NCBI GenBank assembly: GCA_033032175.1
Contig: JAVKPJ010000049.1
Location: 1 to 64,000 of the forward strand
DNA from: Saturnia japonica
Lineage: Eukaryota > Arthropoda > Insecta > Lepidoptera > Saturniidae
Reading direction: 5' to 3'
Length of the DNA: 64,000 nucleotides
Below, piece by piece: positions 27,001 to 36,258 of this stretch (position 1 is its first letter; each line of letters starts with the position of its first letter). The position numbers and the translations under genes are program-made. The notes below the pieces were generated by a model. That model was given only the letters and a program-made list of their open reading frames with translations. It ran no database searches and was not told the DNA's origin.

Positions 27001-27185
27001 TGGTGAGAGCCATGCTCGGCAGCGAGAATGCATGGATGGAGATGGCCTCCTTCTGCGAGGAAGTCATCTCGCAGAAGGAGGCTGCGGAGAGGGCACGCGA
27101 GGGGGATCCCCTAAGCGGCCCTCTCCGACAAAGAAGAACGGGTGGCAGGAGGAGGCGGTTCATTCGCCAACTCCCGCCACCCTAG
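24036..27185 (+). pseudogene. C1 ORF2, endonuclease-reverse transcriptase (two frameshifts)
   Basis: The domain order matches A1: endonuclease (QANLNHS, AEPYC, GDLNAK, SDHRYIRFEV), RT (QFGFRRGRSTLDAL, IDIANAFN, GVPQGSVLGPLLWN, YADDTLVVA) and a C-terminal CCHC zinc motif (CHECGAAEDTAQHTLSEC). One extra G near 24722 and one lost base near 25490 break the frame; C2 shows the other state at both places. All catalytic residues are present across the three segments. The last coding bases, 27141-27168, are the sequence retained in the Gag-only G elements after their ORF2 deletion. If the indels are consensus errors, this would be an active RT. Confidence 0.87.
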
Positions 27186-27380
27186 CCGAGCCAGAGGAGA
27201 CGGGTCGGGTGGCCCGTCTTCTCATTGCACAGGCTCGGCGGACGGAGGAGACGGCTAGGGTGTACTGAGCCGTCTCCTATTTAGGCCGGGGCCCGGTTCA
27301 GCCGGGCCGGCCGCCGGGGCGGCGCGGCAGAATGCCAGCGCAGTGCCCGCGTCGCCCCAGTGTGGCGGCGGATGGTACAC

Positions 27381-27460
27381 CGTGGAGTTTTAGTGAGTAG
27401 GAGTCTCACATAACCACTCGTTCCCCCGGGCGGGTGTGTACCCATGATGGGTTTCTCCAC

Positions 27461-27461
<1 letters not shown>
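27381..27461 (+). promoter_or_regulatory. 3'-terminal four-stem RNA fold (C1)
   Basis: The closing stem CGTGGAG/CTCCACG, the GTGAG/CTCAC, CACTCG/CGGGTG and ACCC/GGGT hairpins and the poly(A) spacing are the same as in the G elements. This supports use of one RT for both families. Confidence 0.82.
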
Positions 27462-27494
<33 letters not shown>

Positions 27495-27496
<2 letters not shown>

Positions 27497-27543
27497 TTAG
27501 GTTAGGTTAGGTTAGGTTAGGTTAGGTTAGGTTAGGTTAGGTT
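27495..27543 (+). repeat. telomeric (GGTTA)n spacer
   Basis: Nearly ten TTAGG units separate C1 from G4, ending in GGTT. Confidence 0.97.
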
Positions 27544-30232
27544 GGGGTTCCTCGTGGTGCACCCCGGGCAACGTCGACCAGTTTGGTCGGCGGCTAATAT
27601 CTGACGCGTTCTTCCCGGTACCCCTCAGCTTATCAGAGGGGACTGTGGAGGAGCGCCGGCTGGAGGGCCGTTAAAAGCTCCTGGGTGTGGCGTGTGAGCA
27701 GCGCACCCAGTACCGGGCTGGGGCCGATGAGGGCTCAGTTTGAGCCCCAAGGGCCCAGTTCCGGGTAGCGGCTGGCGGGATCGGTTGTTTTATACCGATC
27801 CCGGCAGGCGTACTGCGAACTAGACGGTAAAGGGAGTGAAGAATGGACGTAAAACCTAAAAAGTTATTACCCCAGAAGGGTACCAGCTCCTCAGGAGCTG
27901 GAGAATCCCTTCCCGAGCCTGGCTCGGGCTGCCCCGCGTTTTCTGGGGGGGCAAAGTTTTACGTAACATAGATAAAGAAATGACCATGGCTTCTGGAAAA
28001 CGGAACACTGATTTGCCCATCGTCTTGGTAGAGAGGAACCAGTTCCTTGACAGTTTTTCTGTTAAGCACTGGAATGACGACCCTGGTAGCCCATTGAAGG
28101 CGCCTGTGTTTGATAGTAGGAAGCGGTCGCATCGTCTGGATGAGGCCAGTGCGGATAGAGAAGAAACACCAGCCAAAGTATCGACGGCTCGTAGGGGTAA
28201 AAGTTGCGATCGAGCCAACTTGCCGGGTTCTAGGCGTTCGGTGAAGGAGGCAACGTCTGTCCACGCAGTGCCTCTCCAGCAGGCTAGCGAAGGTGTCCTG
28301 CTTGGGGTTGACAGTGAAGGTTTTCCTGAGGATATTGAGACCCTCGACCCGGATAGGTTGAGGGCACTAGCGTCGGTAAAAGTGTCAAGTATCTTAGAGG
28401 TTTGCAAGAGGAGTGGTAACCTCAAAGGTACTTTTGTAAAGGACCTCAAGGATGCAGCCTTAACTCTGCAGGATATCACATCAACGGCACTCACACGCAC
28501 AGTAGAGACGGAGACCCTTCTTCTGCGTCGTGAAACGCGCAAGCTCCGCGATGAAATCGTAGAGCTTAGGGCGGAGCTGGACCTTCTGCGTGGCCGTACA
28601 GTGGCACTACCACCGTCGCCGGTGCCACAGCAGTCAGCTGAACCTCACTGCCGGAAGCCTGAAATTCCCGTGCCTCAATCCGTGCTTGAGGTGATGGATG
28701 CCCGCATGGATAGGATGGAGCGGTCCCTCCGGCTTTCTTTTGGGGAGGTAGTAACCGCCCACATAGAGGCCTTGGAGGACCGTCTCCTCCCTGCCCCTGT
28801 GATCCGCCCGCCGCTAGCTGCGGATAAAAAGACTGTCAAAGGTCCCGCGGTACCCAAAAATGCAAGGCCCAGGACTACGGGTCCTAAATCTTCGGCACCC
28901 ATATCCATGCCTCTTGAGAAAGCAGAACTGGCAGCGCGTCCCTTGGAGATGGGGTGTACCTTGCCTTCAGCCTTGGCATCGGCCTCGGTTCCCGCTCCGA
29001 CTTCAGTGACGCCTGGCACAGAGGGCTGGACTACTGTAGTCCGCCGCCGAAGGAAGCGCCCAAAAAAGAGGTCTGCAACAGCAGCAGCTCCCGCTCCTCG
29101 TGGGAGAGCGCCTGCAACTAAGCCGAAGAGGAAGCTCCCCTCTGTGCCTCGCTCGGCTGCAGTACTTATAACGCTGCAGCCTGAGGCGTTAGAAGGGGGG
29201 CTGACCTACAGTGCAGCTTTCATGAGGGTGAAGGAAAAAGTACCATTGTCAGACCTCGGAATCGAGAATCTGTCCCTCCGGCACACTGCAACGGGATCCA
29301 GATTAGTCGAAATCCCTGGTCCCCGTGGTACTGAGCAAGCTGACGGTCTGGCACAGAAAATTCAGGAGGTGCTGGCAGATGTGGCCACTGTTGGCAGACC
29401 AATGAAGAGAGCCGACATCCGCATTATAGGGTTAGACGACTCGGTGACGGTTGATGAAGTCGTTATAGCAGCGGCAACAAAAGGCGGTTGTGACCGTGCC
29501 CATATTAGGCCTGGGGAGATACGCCCCTACGGGAGGGGCAGTGGAGCAATTCATTTGTCTCTCCCCGTCGTCGCTGCTAGGGTCCTGGTGGCTGGTAGAC
29601 GACTTCTTGTTGGGTGGAGTGCGGCACGCGTCCGGCTCCTTGAGGGAGGACCTCTGAGATGTTACAGGTGCCTGGACGTGGGCACACTCGGCCTGTCTGT
29701 CCATCGACAACGGATAGGGGAGCACTATGCTTCAAGTGTGGGCAACCTGGCCACAAGGCACTACAGTGCGTTGCTGAAAAGCTGCATTGTGCCCTGTGTG
29801 CCGACGCTGGAAGGCCGTCGGGGCATTATATGGGGGGAGCGGCCTGCAGGCCACCAGACCCAGCAAAGAGAGCTGCATCAGCATCGAGTCCTCTGTAGGG
29901 GGTTGCGTAGACGGTAGGTGGTAGGAGGGGGCGGTTCACTCGCCTCCTTCCTCTGCCCTTGCTGGACAAAGGGGAGACGGGTCGGGGGGCCCGTCTCTCC
30001 ATTGCACTGGTTCAGCCGTCTGGGAGACAGTTGGGGTGGTACCAGACTGTCTCTCTTTAGCGCCGGGGCCCGACTGGGGCCGGCCGCCGGGGCGTCGTGG
30101 CAGATTGCAACCGCAGTGCCCGCGCGTCCCACTATGGCGGCCGATGGTACACCGTGGAGTTTTAGTGAGTAAGAGTCTCACATAACCACTCGTCCCCCCG
30201 GGCGGGTGTGTACCCATGACGGGTTTCTCCAC

Positions 30233-30275
<43 letters not shown>
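27544..30275 (+). mobile_element. G4: Gag-only telomeric retrotransposon with damaged ribozyme
   Basis: The copy begins GGGGTTCCTCGTGG. A deletion of about 14 bases has removed most of P1 and all of the P2 5' strand of the ribozyme, while the rest (to about 27606) is recognisable. A 5' UTR, a frameshifted ORF1 (27843-29898), a C/G-type 3' UTR and a 40-base poly(A) (30236-30275) follow. There is no ORF2. The deletion probably occurred after insertion, because without the ribozyme the 5' end could not have formed normally. Confidence 0.87.
27843..29898 (+). pseudogene. G4 ORF1, Gag-like protein (two single-base deletions)
   Basis: Start ATG 27843 leads into the LPQKGTSSSGAGESLPEPGS block. The G-run at 27945-27951 has seven instead of eight G, shifting the frame. 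The body continues in the frame open to 29917 and contains SGNLKGTFVKDLKDAALTLQ, GWTTVVRRRRKRPKK and PRSAAVLITLQPEALEGGL. A missing C near 29681 (GTGGGCACAC for GTGGGCCACAC) puts the zinc knuckles (GHTRPVC, CFKCGQPGHKALQC) in another frame, ending at TAG 29896. Both defects are in short homopolymers. The protein is otherwise close to G1, G3 and G5. Confidence 0.87.
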
Positions 30276-30277
<2 letters not shown>

Positions 30278-30284
30278 TTAGGTT
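30276..30284 (+). repeat. telomeric spacer
   Basis: GGTTAGGTT separates G4 and G5. Confidence 0.96.
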
Positions 30285-30361
30285 GGGGTGCGTGTCAGGA
30301 ACCTCCTCGTGGTGCACCCCGGGCAACGTCGACCAGTCTGGTCGGCGGCTGATACCTGACA
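30285..30361 (+). ncRNA. HDV-like self-cleaving ribozyme (G5)
   Basis: It is identical in all paired regions to the G1 ribozyme (P1 GGGGTGC/GCACCCC, L3 TCCTCGT, GGGCAAC, P4, GGCTGATA, P2 TGTCAGG/CCTGACA) and starts directly after GGTT. Confidence 0.93.
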
Positions 30362-30597
30362 AACTCCTCCCGGTATCCCTCTGGTTATCAGAGGGGACTG
30401 TGGAGGGGTATTGGCTGGAGGGCCATTAAAAGCTCCTGGGTGTGGCATGTGCGCGGCGCACCCAGTACTGGGCTGGGGCCGATGAGGGCTCAATCTGAGC
30501 CCCAAGGGCCCAGTTCCGGACAGCGGCTGGCGGGATCGGTAGCTTTTATACCGGTCCCGGCAGGCGTACCGCAAACTGACGTTAGAAGGAGATAAGG

Positions 30598-32711
30598 ATG
30601 GAGGCAAAACCAAAGAAGTTATTACCCCAGGAGGGTACCAGCTCCTCGGGAGCTGGAGAATCCCTCTCCGAGCCTGGCTCGGGCTGCCCCGCGTTCTCTG
30701 GGGGGGGCAAAGTTTTGCATAGTAAGAAAACGACGACCTTAGCAAGTAACCGGACTGCTGATTCTCATGACGATACGACCTTGGCTTCGCCCACACGGAA
30801 CTTTGAAACGCCTTTTATAAGGCTTGACAGGAATTTGAGGCTTGATGCATTTGCGATTAAGCACTGGGGAGAAAAGCTCCGGAATGGAGACTGTGGCTTT
30901 TGACTCCAGAAAGCGGCGGCTTAAAGTTAGTAAAACGGGTTTGCTTGAAGTGGAAACACCTCCAAGCAAAGTTTCGACTGCTGGGAGGGGTAAGACTCGA
31001 GGCCCTGGCTGCTCTGTGGGATTGGTGCATGGGGCAGTAACTGATGCGGCGCCACAGGTGTGCCCTCTTCCTGGGTCGACGAGCTCTCTTGAGGATGGTG
31101 AACCTGTGGATGAGGCTGGTGCCATTGCGGATGTGGGAGTGCTTGATGGCATCGAGCTTCTCGACCCAGATATGCTTAAGCACTCGCAATGGAGAAGGTA
31201 GATGATATCCTTGGGGTTGCCAAGAAGTCTGGCAACCTCAAGGGTACGTTTGTCAAAAAACTTAAGGAGGCGGCATGGACGCTCCGGGAAGTTACTGCCA
31301 CTGCTCTCACGCGTACGGTGGTGGAGGAGACCCTCGTTCTGCGGCGCGAGACGGGGAGGTTACGTCGGGAGATCGAGAGTCTCAAGGCGGAGCTCTCCTC
31401 GTTACGTAGTCGGGTCGAGGTTGCTCCTGTGCTGCCGTCGTCACAAGGGCTGCCGGATCTAGGGCAGAGTCAAGATCCTTTGCCGAAGGCGTTGGTGGAA
31501 GCGCTGGGGGTCCACATGGCGGGGATGGAGCGGTCTCTCCGGGTCACGATGGGGGAGGTCGTGACCGCCCAAATTGAGGCCCTGGAGGACCGCCTCCTTC
31601 CCGCCAAAGTGGTTCGCCCCCCTCTGGCCGCCGAGAAAAAGAAGAGGAATGGTCCCACATTATCCAAGCCTACTAGGCGTAAGGCTGTGGAACGAAAGAG
31701 CGTAGAGCCTCTGGGAATAGAGTTGGGCTCATTTCCGGCCCTGAATCCTGTTCCCATCCCGGCTCCAAATCCCGACCCTATAGTGGGCCCTGAACAAGAG
31801 GATGGGTGGACTACCGTGGCCCGTCGCCGTAAACGCCAGGCCAGGGAAGCCCGGAAAGATCCAGCTGTTACTCAGTCGGCTGCTGAAACTGTAGCTCGTG
31901 CATCTAGCACAAAATTGCCGGCTACCAGAGGCAAGAAGAAGCTCCCCTCGTCACCGCGCTCTGCTGCAGTGCTTATTACGCTGCAGCCTGGGGCGCTGGC
32001 GGGGGGAGTCAGCTACAAGGCGGCTCTGTTGAAGGCACAGCAACATGCCGTGATGTCGGATTTGGAGCTTGACAACATCTCGCTTCGGCTCTCAGCAACG
32101 GGGGCTAGAATTGTCGAGATCTCAGGTGCCCGTGGAGACGAACAGGCTGACCGGCTTGCCGAAAAACTTCGGGTGGCGATGGCCGACGTGGCCACTATAG
32201 CCAGGCCGGTCAAAAAGGCCGATATCCGCATCGTGGGCCTAGACGAAACGGTGTCGGTGGAGCAGGTTGTGCTTGCTGCGGCAACGAAGGGAGGCTGCGA
32301 GGCAGCACTCATTCGGGCGGGGGAAATTCGACCTTATGGCAGGGGCAGTGGAGCGGTACATTTATCGCTCCCAGCTGCCGCTGCTAAGGCCTTAATTGAG
32401 GCGAAACGGCTTCGGGTTGGGTGGAGTTCGGCGCGAGTACGCTTCCTGGAGGACGGGCCCATGCGGTGTTTCCGCTGTATGGAGGTGGGCCACACGCGCC
32501 CACTCTGCCCATCAACGGCTGTGGATAGAGGGAACCTTGTGCTTCCGCTGCGGAGAGCCTGGCCACAAGGCGCAACAGTGTACAGCTGAAAAGCTGCATT
32601 GCGCCTTGTGTGCCGACGCCGGCAGGCCGTCGGGGCATTATATGGGGGGAGCGGCCTGCAGGCCGCCAGAACCAGCGAAGGAGAGCTGCACCGGCACCGA
32701 GACCTCCGTAG
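30598..32711 (+). pseudogene. G5 ORF1, Gag-like protein (several frameshifts)
   Basis: ATG 30598 begins with the LPQEGTSSSGAGESLSEPGS block, and the eight-G run (30700-30707) is intact. Frames change near 30870, near 31180, near 32540 (in the linker between zinc knuckles) and once more near 32690. Recognisable parts are SGNLKGTFVKKLKEAAWTLR, GWTTVARRRKRQAR, PRSAAVLITLQPGALAGGV and the knuckles CFRCMEVGHTRPLC and CGEPGHKAQQC. The copy is closest to G1 and G3. Confidence 0.85.
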
Positions 32712-33072
32712 GGGGGTTGCGTAGACGTTGGGTGGCAGGAGGGGGCGGTTTACTCGCCTCCTTCCTCCGCCCTTGCTGGACCAAGGGGAGACGGGTCGGG
32801 GGGCCCGTCTTCCCATTGCACTGGTTCAGCCGTCTGGGAGACAGTTGGGGTTGTACCAGACTGTCTCTCTTTAGCGCCTGGGCCCGACTGGGGCCGGCCG
32901 CCGGGGCGTCGCGGCAGATTGCAACCGCAGTGCCCGCACGTCCCACTATGGCGGCCGATGGTACACCGTGGAGTTTTAGTGAGTAGGAGTCTCACATAAC
33001 CACTCGTCCCCCCGGGCGGGTGTGTACCCATGAAGGGTTTCTCCACGTTAAAAAAAAAAAAAAAAAAAAAAA

Positions 33073-33106
33073 GGTTAGGTTAGGTTAGGTTAGGTTAGGT
33101 TAGGTT
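33073..33106 (+). repeat. telomeric (GGTTA)n spacer
   Basis: Nearly seven TTAGG units lie between G5 and G6, ending in GGTT. Confidence 0.97.
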
Positions 33107-33183
33107 GGGGTGCGTGTCAGGAACCTCCTCGTGGTGCACCCCGGGCAACGTCGACCAGTCTGGTCGGCGGCTGATACCTGACA
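33107..33183 (+). ncRNA. HDV-like self-cleaving ribozyme (G6)
   Basis: It has the same sequence in all stems, the L3 loop and the catalytic strand as G1 and G5, and it begins immediately after GGTT. Confidence 0.93.
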
Positions 33184-33417
33184 CACTCCTCCCGGTATCC
33201 CTCTGGTTATCAGAGGGGACTGTGGAGGGGTATTGGCTGGAGGGCCATTAAAAGCTCCTGGGTGTGGCATGTGCGCGGCGCACCCAGTACCGGGCTGGGG
33301 CCGATGAGGGCTCAATTTGAGCCCCAAGGGCCCAGTTCCGGGTAGCGGCTGGCGGGATCGGTAGATTTTATACCGGTCCCGGCAGGCGTACCGCAAACTG
33401 GAGGAGGAGAAAAGGAA

Positions 33418-35525
33418 ATGGAGGCAAAATTTAAAAAAGCAATACCCCAGGAGGGTACCCGAAAGGGAGAATCCCTCCCCGAGCATGGCTCGGGCTGCCC
33501 CTCGTCTTCTGGGGGGGCAAAATTTTGCTCGATAAGAACAAAACAACAACGACTATGGCAAGCTCAAGGACGACTGACAATTCAAAAGCAACGACCTTGG
33601 CATTATCGAAACGGACATCTGATAGACCCTCTGTGGTCATCGAGAGAGATCTGGCGCTTGATGAATTCGCAGTCAGACACTGGAATGATAGTTCAAGTGA
33701 GGAAGGGGCAGAGGCTACTGATAGCAGAAAGAGGGGACACGTGGGCGATGGAGATGAGGTAGGCGTGACCGAGTCCCCGCCCAGCAAGATTACCACGGCG
33801 CGCAGGGGCAAATCCTGCGACCCTGGCAATACGGCGGGATCTAGGCGAACGATAGTGGGTGAGGTAGGCGTGTCCGCTGTACCCACGAAACTATCATCCA
33901 GCGCTACTACACTGGAGTCTCCAGAAATTGAAGAGGAGTTAGCCCTTGAGACTCTTGACCCGGAGCGGTTAAGGACTCTGGCGAATAAAAAAGTGGCGTG
34001 TATTTATGAGGTGTGCAAGAAATCGGGCCACCTCAAGGGAACCTCTATAAAGGAGCTGAAGGGAGCAGCAAGTGTACTGCAAGAAGTGGTGGCAACAGCG
34101 CTCACCAGAACTGTGGCTGAGGAGACGCTGTTACTCCGTCGAGAAACTAGAAAACTCCGCGAAGAGGTAACGGAACTGAAGGCGGAGCTCGCTACCCTCC
34201 GTAAACGTCCAGAGAATCCACCTCTGACAACGGCACCACGGGCTCAGACGGAGCCCCCTTGCAGGCAGCAAGAGATCCTGCCGCAGGTGCTTCTGGACGC
34301 AGTGGCGGACCATGTGGCAAACTTGGGGCAGTCTCTCCGGGTGTCTCTGGGTGAGATGATATCTGCCCGCCTGGAGGCCCAGGAGGACCGTTTGCTTCCG
34401 GCCAAGGTGGTCCGTCCTCCACTAGCCGCAGACAGGAGGAATGAGGCCCAAACTACAGTGCCCAAGTTGAAAACCGCTGGATCCAAGTCAAAGCCAGCTG
34501 GGCCTGTACACGATCCCCTTGCTGGGGTTGCGGAGAAGACACAGACTTCCCGGGAGCCTGTTCCTATCCTGGAAACAGACTGGCCAGAACTTTCGAACCC
34601 GACGGCTCCAAATGCGACGTGGACTACGGTGTCACGTCGCAAAAGAAAGAAAAAGAAGGCACCGACTGAAGTTGCGGCGACGGCTCCTCAGAAAGATGCG
34701 CCTGGACGGAAGAGCAAGTCAAAGCTCCCCTCACCCCCACGCTCGGCTGCAGTGCTCATAACACTTCAGCCTGAGGCAGTGGCTCAGGGGGTGAGCTATA
34801 GTGCGGCCCTTCTGAGGGCAAGGATGTCGGCAGATCTGCCTAGTCTGGGTATTGCGGACCTATCAATCCGCATGACAGCTACGGGAGCTAGGGTCGTCGA
34901 GATTCCTGGCTCCCAAGGCCAGGAGCAGGCCGACAGGCTGGCGCAGTGCCTCCAGTCGGCATTAGCTGGTGTCGCCACCATAGGTAGGCCTGTAAAGCGG
35001 GTGAACGTCCGCATCGTCGGTTTGGACGATTCCGTGACGCAGGAGGAGGTGGTTGCAGCTGTCGCGTCCAAGGGGAAGTGCGACTCAGCTCTAATTAAGG
35101 TTGGGTCTATACGCAGCATGGGTAGGAGTTTGGGCAGTGTTCATATGTCCCTCCCTATTACGGCGGCAAAGTTATTGTTGGAGGGGGGACGTCTCCTTGT
35201 AGGATGGAGTGCGGCCCGAGTCCATCTCCTGGAGCAAAAGCCTCTGAGGTGTTTCAGGTGTTTGGGCTTGGGTCATACGCGGCCAACTTGCCCGTCGTCG
35301 GTCGATAGGGGGGGGCTGTGCTTCCGATGTGGGAAACCAGGCCATAAGGCCTTGGAATGTGAGGCGGTGACGCTGCACTGTGGATACTGCGCAGACGCTG
35401 GACAGCCAGCAGGACATTATATGGGGGGCGCTGGCTGCCGGCCACCTCCCGTTAAGGGGACGCCACCTTTTGCGCCAATACCAGCGACAAGTCCATCACC
35501 GGACATATGCGTAGACGATGGGTAG
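33418..35525 (+). pseudogene. G6 ORF1, Gag-like protein (one frameshift in the G-run)
   Basis: ATG 33418 leads into LPQEGT-like coding (IPQEGTRKGESLPEHGSGCP). The G-run at 33511-33517 has seven G, so the frame shifts there. The rest is open to 35525 (about 666 codons). The body has TLDPERLRTLANKKVACIYE, SGHLKGTSIKELKGAASVLQ, TWTTVSRRKRKKKK, PRSAAVLITLQPEAVAQGV and the knuckles CFRCLGLGHTRPTC, CFRCGKPGHKALEC and CGYC. The single defect is a homopolymer indel, so either one lost base, ribosomal slippage or a consensus error explains it. Confidence 0.87.
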
Positions 35526-35833
35526 TAGGATGGGGCGCTTCCACGCCTCTCCTCTGCCCTAGCCGAACCAAGGGGAGACGGGTCGGGGGCCCGTCTTCCC
35601 ATTGCACTGGTTCAGCCGTCTGGGAGACAGTCGGGGTTGTACCAGACTGTCTCTCTTTAGCGCCGGGGCCCGATTGGGGCCAGCCGCCGGGGCGACGCGG
35701 ACGATTGCAACCGCATTGCCCACGGCGTCCCGCTATGGCGGCCGATGGTACACCGTGGAGTTTTAGTGAGTAGGAGTCTCACATAACCACTCGTCCCCCC
35801 GGGCGAGTGTGTACCCATGACGGGTTTCTCCAC

Positions 35834-35866
<33 letters not shown>

Positions 35867-35868
<2 letters not shown>

Positions 35869-35884
35869 TTAGGTTAGGTTAGGT
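35867..35884 (+). repeat. telomeric spacer
   Basis: About three and a half TTAGG units lie between G6 and B1, ending in AGGT rather than GGTT, a small departure from the usual junction phase. Confidence 0.93.
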
Positions 35885-36258
35885 CGTTTGCTTAGGGGTC
35901 GAGCAGGCGTGATGAGGTACTTGTATCTCTGATCTGCAGGGGGTGGACCCACAGGCGCAATACAGCTCTTTCCTTTCGGAGAGAGCCTTAGCCTGCCACT
36001 TCAAGACCGTAGTGCGTGGTGAAGAACCACATCCTTCTCGAGGTGACCCTGTCTCGCTGAACACTACGGATCTAGGCTGGAGAGCCGATAAACACTCCTG
36101 GGTGTGGCGTGTGAGCAGCGCACTCAGTACCGGGTTGGGGCCGATGAGGGCTCAAGTTGAGTCCCAAGGGCCCAATTCCGGGGAGCGGCTGGCGGGAGTG
36201 GTTGTCTTCATACCGATCCCGGCTGGCGCACTGCGAACTGGAGGAGGAGGTAAAGGTG

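Larger units (their letters stand above)
21731..27494 (+). mobile_element. C1: family C telomeric retrotransposon with unique 5' leader
   Basis: The copy has ORF1 (22127-24036) and ORF2 (24036-27185), both with frameshifts, then a GC-rich 3' UTR (27186-27463), the four-stem fold (27381-27461) and poly(A) (27464-27494). The leader 21731-22126 is T-rich, has no ribozyme and resembles nothing else in the window, whereas C2 carries an A-type leader with a ribozyme. Its 3' UTR is the closest match to that of the Gag-only G copies, making family C their likely parent and helper. Confidence 0.88.
30285..33072 (+). mobile_element. G5: Gag-only telomeric retrotransposon, full length, ORF1 broken
   Basis: The copy has a ribozyme (30285-30361), a structured 5' UTR, ORF1 (30598-32711) with several frameshifts, a C/G-type 3' UTR and poly(A) (33050-33072). 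Its 3' UTR shows the ORF2-deletion scar most clearly: 32731-32758 reads GGTGGCAGGAGG.GGCGGTT and matches C1 27141-27168. Confidence 0.89.
33107..35866 (+). mobile_element. G6: Gag-only telomeric retrotransposon, full length
   Basis: The copy has a ribozyme (33107-33183), a 5' UTR nearly identical to G1 and G5, ORF1 (33418-35525) with one frameshift, a C/G-type 3' UTR and poly(A) (35836-35866). The protein groups with G2 while the 5' part groups with G1 and G5, which points to recombination or template switching within the family. Confidence 0.89.

Noticed and set aside
35885..36258. A ribozyme at the 5' end of family B
   Set aside because: I looked for GGGCAAC after a 7-bp P1 and for the catalytic strand and did not find them. 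B leaders start with a different sequence.
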